This document shows, piece by piece, positions 63,582 to 64,000 of a DNA stretch of 64,000 nt. Origin of the DNA: Gnetum montanum. Taxonomy: Eukaryota; Streptophyta; Gnetopsida; Gnetales; Gnetaceae. The translations under genes and the position numbers were made by a program. The stretch is taken from positions 1,728,273-1,792,272 of the forward strand of contig MNCI01016273.1 in assembly GCA_015680685.1 (NCBI GenBank), read 5' to 3'. Positions within the stretch are counted from its first letter, which is position 1. Every line of letters begins with the position of its first letter. Below the pieces are notes generated by a model. The model was not told the origin of the DNA and made no database searches. It was given only the letters and a program-made list of their open reading frames with translations.

Positions 63582-64000
63582 GGAATTAGAATTTTTCCAT
63601 TCCATCTTTGACCACACATTGATAATCTAAGATTCATACATTGGGCCAATGTATAAGCTAGCATACGAGCAATGGAATTAGAAGTTTTCCACTCCAAACA
63701 TGCCCATACGTTGTTCCAAAATATAAATAAACATATCAAGAATGGAATTAGAAATTCTTCATTCCAAGTTTAACCATACACTGATAATTTAAGACCCACA
63801 CACTAGGCCAACATATAAGCTAGTTTATGAGTAATGGAATTAAAACTTTTCCATTCCAAACTTACCAATACATTATTATAATGTATAAACCAATGTATAA
63901 AGAATGGAATTAGAAATTTTCCATTCCAAACTTGACCATACATTGAACACTGAGCTCGATACATTAGGCTAATGTATAAACCAATGTATGAGGAATGGAA
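63582..64000. repeat. Dimeric satellite-like tandem repeat, 162 bp (92 + 70)
   Basis: TGGAATTAGAA begins units at 63582, 63674, 63744, 63836, 63906 and 63997, giving spacings 92, 70, 92, 70 and 91. Each unit opens with an inverted repeat, TGGAAT ... ATTCCA. Longer units contain CTGATAATTTAAGA-type sequence that shorter ones lack, so the real period is the 162-bp dimer. It runs off the end of the window. Confidence 0.85.

Noticed and set aside
1-64000. tRNA or rRNA genes
   Set aside because: No cloverleaf-like A and B box pair or rRNA-like conserved block was noticed on either strand. A covariance search was not possible here.

Overview
The window looks like intergenic DNA from a seed plant with a large, repeat-filled nuclear genome. 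A conifer or other gymnosperm is likely, but this is inferred from how old, long and decayed the elements are. No functional host gene, rRNA or tRNA was found. Nearly everything is LTR retrotransposon: three related, partly decayed Ty3/gypsy elements of the Tat/Ogre type (A, B and C, all on the minus strand), a younger non-autonomous gag-protease element inserted in B, and pieces of a fourth family (LTR ends TGATGAG...CTCATCA).

Layout. 1-205: flank. 206-20857: element A, complete, with 5-bp target duplication GGGGA. Along the plus strand it holds 3' LTR, spacer, hairpin array, integrase, extra RNase H, RT/RNase H, hairpin array, a plus-strand multi-exon gene, hairpin array, protease, gag (with a solo LTR inside), primer site and 5' LTR. 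20863-25172: part of a plus-strand element (D) with a coiled-coil-like decayed protein and a 3' LTR. 25173-25897: plus-strand Tat gag fragment. 25898-27170: LTR and internal stub of a minus-strand D-family element (E). 27176-46340: element B, same layout as A, split at 33200-41554 by the gag-protease element (TSD CATAG). 46430-49133: a different gag (G) with its own primer site. 49136-50344: an LTR that serves as the edge of both the G/B side and element C. 50345-61896: element C, the best preserved, lacking gag. 61905-63580: unidentified. 63582-64000: the start of a dimeric satellite (92 + 70 bp).

The main point of interest is the arrangement inside A, B and C. Protease and RT are separated by about 5-6 kb. 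The RT side begins at a good minus-strand splice acceptor in all three copies, which fits the intron known between gag-pro and RT in Ogre elements. Inside that intron, on the opposite strand, sits a TATA-driven gene of eight exons. In C all seven junctions keep phase and no frameshift was found over about 1,066 codons, although 17 in-frame stops have accumulated. The exon structure and protein similarity persist in the strongly diverged copy A. The nested gene and the 3' end of pol are bordered by arrays of a short hairpin (AGTTTA-NGTC...GACN) whose first stem pair occurs as all four Watson-Crick pairs, so the stem appears to be selected. A second hairpin spans the polypurine tract and LTR edge in all three elements.

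The inserted non-autonomous element has 2.9-kb LTRs, each carrying a GC-rich fragment that reads as the N-terminus of a cellulose-synthase-like C (CslC) protein, so it is a captured host exon. All coordinates and splice calls were made by eye; no alignment or search was run.
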